This document shows positions 63,901 through 64,000 of a stretch of 64,000 bases of DNA, piece after piece. Each line of letters begins with the position of its first letter. Position 1 is the stretch's first letter. The stretch lies in contig NZ_SDDZ01000001.1 in the NCBI RefSeq assembly GCF_004115975.1, positions 558,001 to 622,000 of the forward strand, read 5' to 3'. The notes beneath the pieces were generated by a model. That model saw nothing but the letters and a program-made list of their open reading frames with translations. It was not told the DNA's origin and did no database searches. The position numbers and the translations under genes were made by a program. The DNA is from Gelidibacter gilvus (GTDB lineage Bacteria > Bacteroidota > Bacteroidia > Flavobacteriales > Flavobacteriaceae).

Positions 63901-64000
63901 TAAAAGCCCATCCCCTAAATCCCCTTCCCGAGAGGAAGAGGACTTTCAGGACGGAATGATGCCGAGAGGGAGACTAAAATCTAAAAGATCGCATATTTAT
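60959..64000 (+). CDS. DNA polymerase III alpha subunit, second DnaE type, partial at right edge
   Basis: The frame is open from the ATG at 60959 to the window end (1014 codons). A PHP-like N-terminus (L-N-C-H-T-Y-Y-S; A-L-T-D-I-N) lacks the usual metal residues H-x-H and D-H. The polymerase core has G-R-G-S-G-A-N-S-I-V-A-Y-L, catalytic Asps in P-D-F-D-L-D-F (residues 348-354; D349, D351) and F-D-I-L (D482). A C-terminal OB-like region (about 880-970) follows. It is shorter than replicative DnaE (about 1160) and close to ImuC/DnaE2. It lies divergent from a LexA-like regulator, so it fits a damage-induced translesion or repair polymerase. No DinB/ImuB gene is next to it in this window. The last 30 codons are repeat-like. 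Confidence 0.92.
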   Translation, partial: MYLNCHTYYSLRYGTIKPEQLLAIASENGLQTLALTDINSTSACLDFVRLSSKYKIKSVLGIDFRNGVQQQFILIAKNNNGFKNINDYLSKFLHDSELEIPEIAPQLEDVFVIYPYIHKKTYQLREHEFLGIKPKDLNHLKFSKWNTLRNKLVVLKTVSFQNKKDFNTHRLLRAIDNNTLLSKLAKSEQGQETDRMLPYQELCDTYNEFPELLKNTASILEKCQIDFDFSHENPNNQRCYTHNEALDFRLLKKLTYDGIHYRYKNPGERIFKRIEKELSIIEQKGFVSYFLINWKILKYARSKNYFYVGRGSGANSIVAYLLRITDVDPVELDLYFERFINVFRQNPPDFDLDFSWKDRDDITDFIFNRFKNTALIAVYNTFKFKASVRELGKVFGLPKSEMDMLTRGKYHINQLDNLSQLVIKYSTYIQGFPNYLGIHAGGIIISEKPIHYYGATFMPPKGYATTQFDMVVAEDIGLYKFDILSQRGLGKIKEATEIVAYNHPEKPPIDIHNIQRFKQDARIKYLLKNAKAIGCFYVESPAMRMLMRKLQVDSYLGLVAASSVIRPGVAKSGMMREYILRHRDPDRRKDAPKVLLDLMPETFGVMVYQEDVIKVAHYFGGLTLGEADMLRRGMSGKFRSRDEFMKVKQQFFDNCKKSGKPDDLVEDIWRQIESFAGYAFAKGHSASYAVESYQSLFLKAYFPLEYMVATINNFGGFYSTELYVHEARMDGGIIEAPCINTSFTQTVIHGKTIYLGFMFLQSLESKTIKRIVKERQTHGDFSSLDDFIERIPISIEQISILIKINAFRFTGNNKRELLWEAHLKISKHVAQEQVVTLFKTERIHYKTPELPSTALENAFDEIELLGFPLCNPFHLLEKRSVNPLRAKDLQSLEGKTVTIEGYLITAKNTKTTSGKIMHFGNFLDRDGDFVDTVHFPPVAARFPFRGKGIYSITGKVMIEFDCVTIEVSSMEHLAVIEDPRYKSPSPKSPSREEEDFQDGMMPRGRLKSKRSHIY
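63905..63975. repeat. intergenic-type repeat inside the polymerase reading frame
   Basis: The phrases cctaaatccccttcccgaga and aggaagaggactttcag resemble the 'ccctaaatccc..aggactttc' element found between genes in many Bacteroidetes. Here it is read as codons after residue D-P-R-Y, giving K-S-P-S-P-K-S-P-S-R-E-E-E-D-F. Confidence 0.55.

Noticed and set aside
1-64000. CRISPR arrays, insertion sequences, prophage, rRNA and tRNA genes
   Set aside because: I looked for regular repeat-spacer patterns, transposase motifs and cloverleaf-like segments and saw none that I could support. A tRNAscan or Infernal run would be needed to exclude weak cases.

Overview
The window is chromosomal DNA from a member of the Flavobacteriaceae (Bacteroidetes). 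The evidence is AT-rich sequence, promoters of the Bacteroidetes type (TTTG / TAnnTTTG), few Shine-Dalgarno sequences, a metalloprotease with a C-terminal type IX secretion signal, a TonB-dependent receptor paired with a surface-type lipoprotein, SprB-like sequence, and family-typical neighbours such as DUF4286, DUF3109 and FeoAB with a FeoB-associated small protein. I see no rRNA, tRNA, CRISPR array, insertion sequence or prophage. Species cannot be told from the sequence alone.

Layout. 0-5.4 kb: GNAT acetyltransferase, aspartate kinase, an OlsF/GlsF-like fused acyltransferase for aminolipids, a DUF4870 membrane protein and a 2-hydroxyacid dehydrogenase. 5.6-14.6 kb, almost all minus strand: mgtE, rsmA, DUF4286, an MNT antitoxin with a broken HEPN partner, a large TPR lipid-anchored or periplasmic protein, serS, an HTTM membrane protein and ribF. 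15-22.5 kb: a secreted reprolysin-like metalloprotease, then a surface lipoprotein with its TonB receptor. 22.7-31 kb: dgt, dxs, tadA, a ClC protein, aspS and an RDD protein. 31-36.5 kb: a LytTR response regulator / TPR histidine kinase pair and secreted proteins. A 32-bp site made of two half-sites 21 bp apart occurs twice before the regulator and once before a secreted-protein gene, which suggests a small regulon. 36.6-46.2 kb: marC, a small oxidoreductase, a frameshifted gene, an S41 protease, dCMP deaminase, HupE, feoA-feoB and its Cys-rich partner, and an ArsR/SdpI pair with a palindromic operator. 46.3-50.4 kb: an alanine/glycine:cation symporter with an unusual extracytoplasmic extension, and two tandem class A beta-lactamase-like hydrolases. 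50.4-56.4 kb: a galactose operon (regulator, galM, SSS symporter, galK, galT). 56.6-64 kb: a beta-barrel protein, DUF2147, an exonuclease/GIY-YIG nuclease, a LexA-like S24 regulator, an antitoxin with a decayed toxin, and a second DnaE-type polymerase that runs off the right edge.

The most interesting points are the shared 21-bp-spaced operator, the damage-response-like cluster at the right end (self-cleaving regulator, nuclease, DnaE with a degraded PHP domain), the symporter with SprB-like and biotinyl-like domains, a ClC protein lacking both signature glutamates, and two toxin-antitoxin loci in which the antitoxin is intact while only the first codons of the toxin survive.
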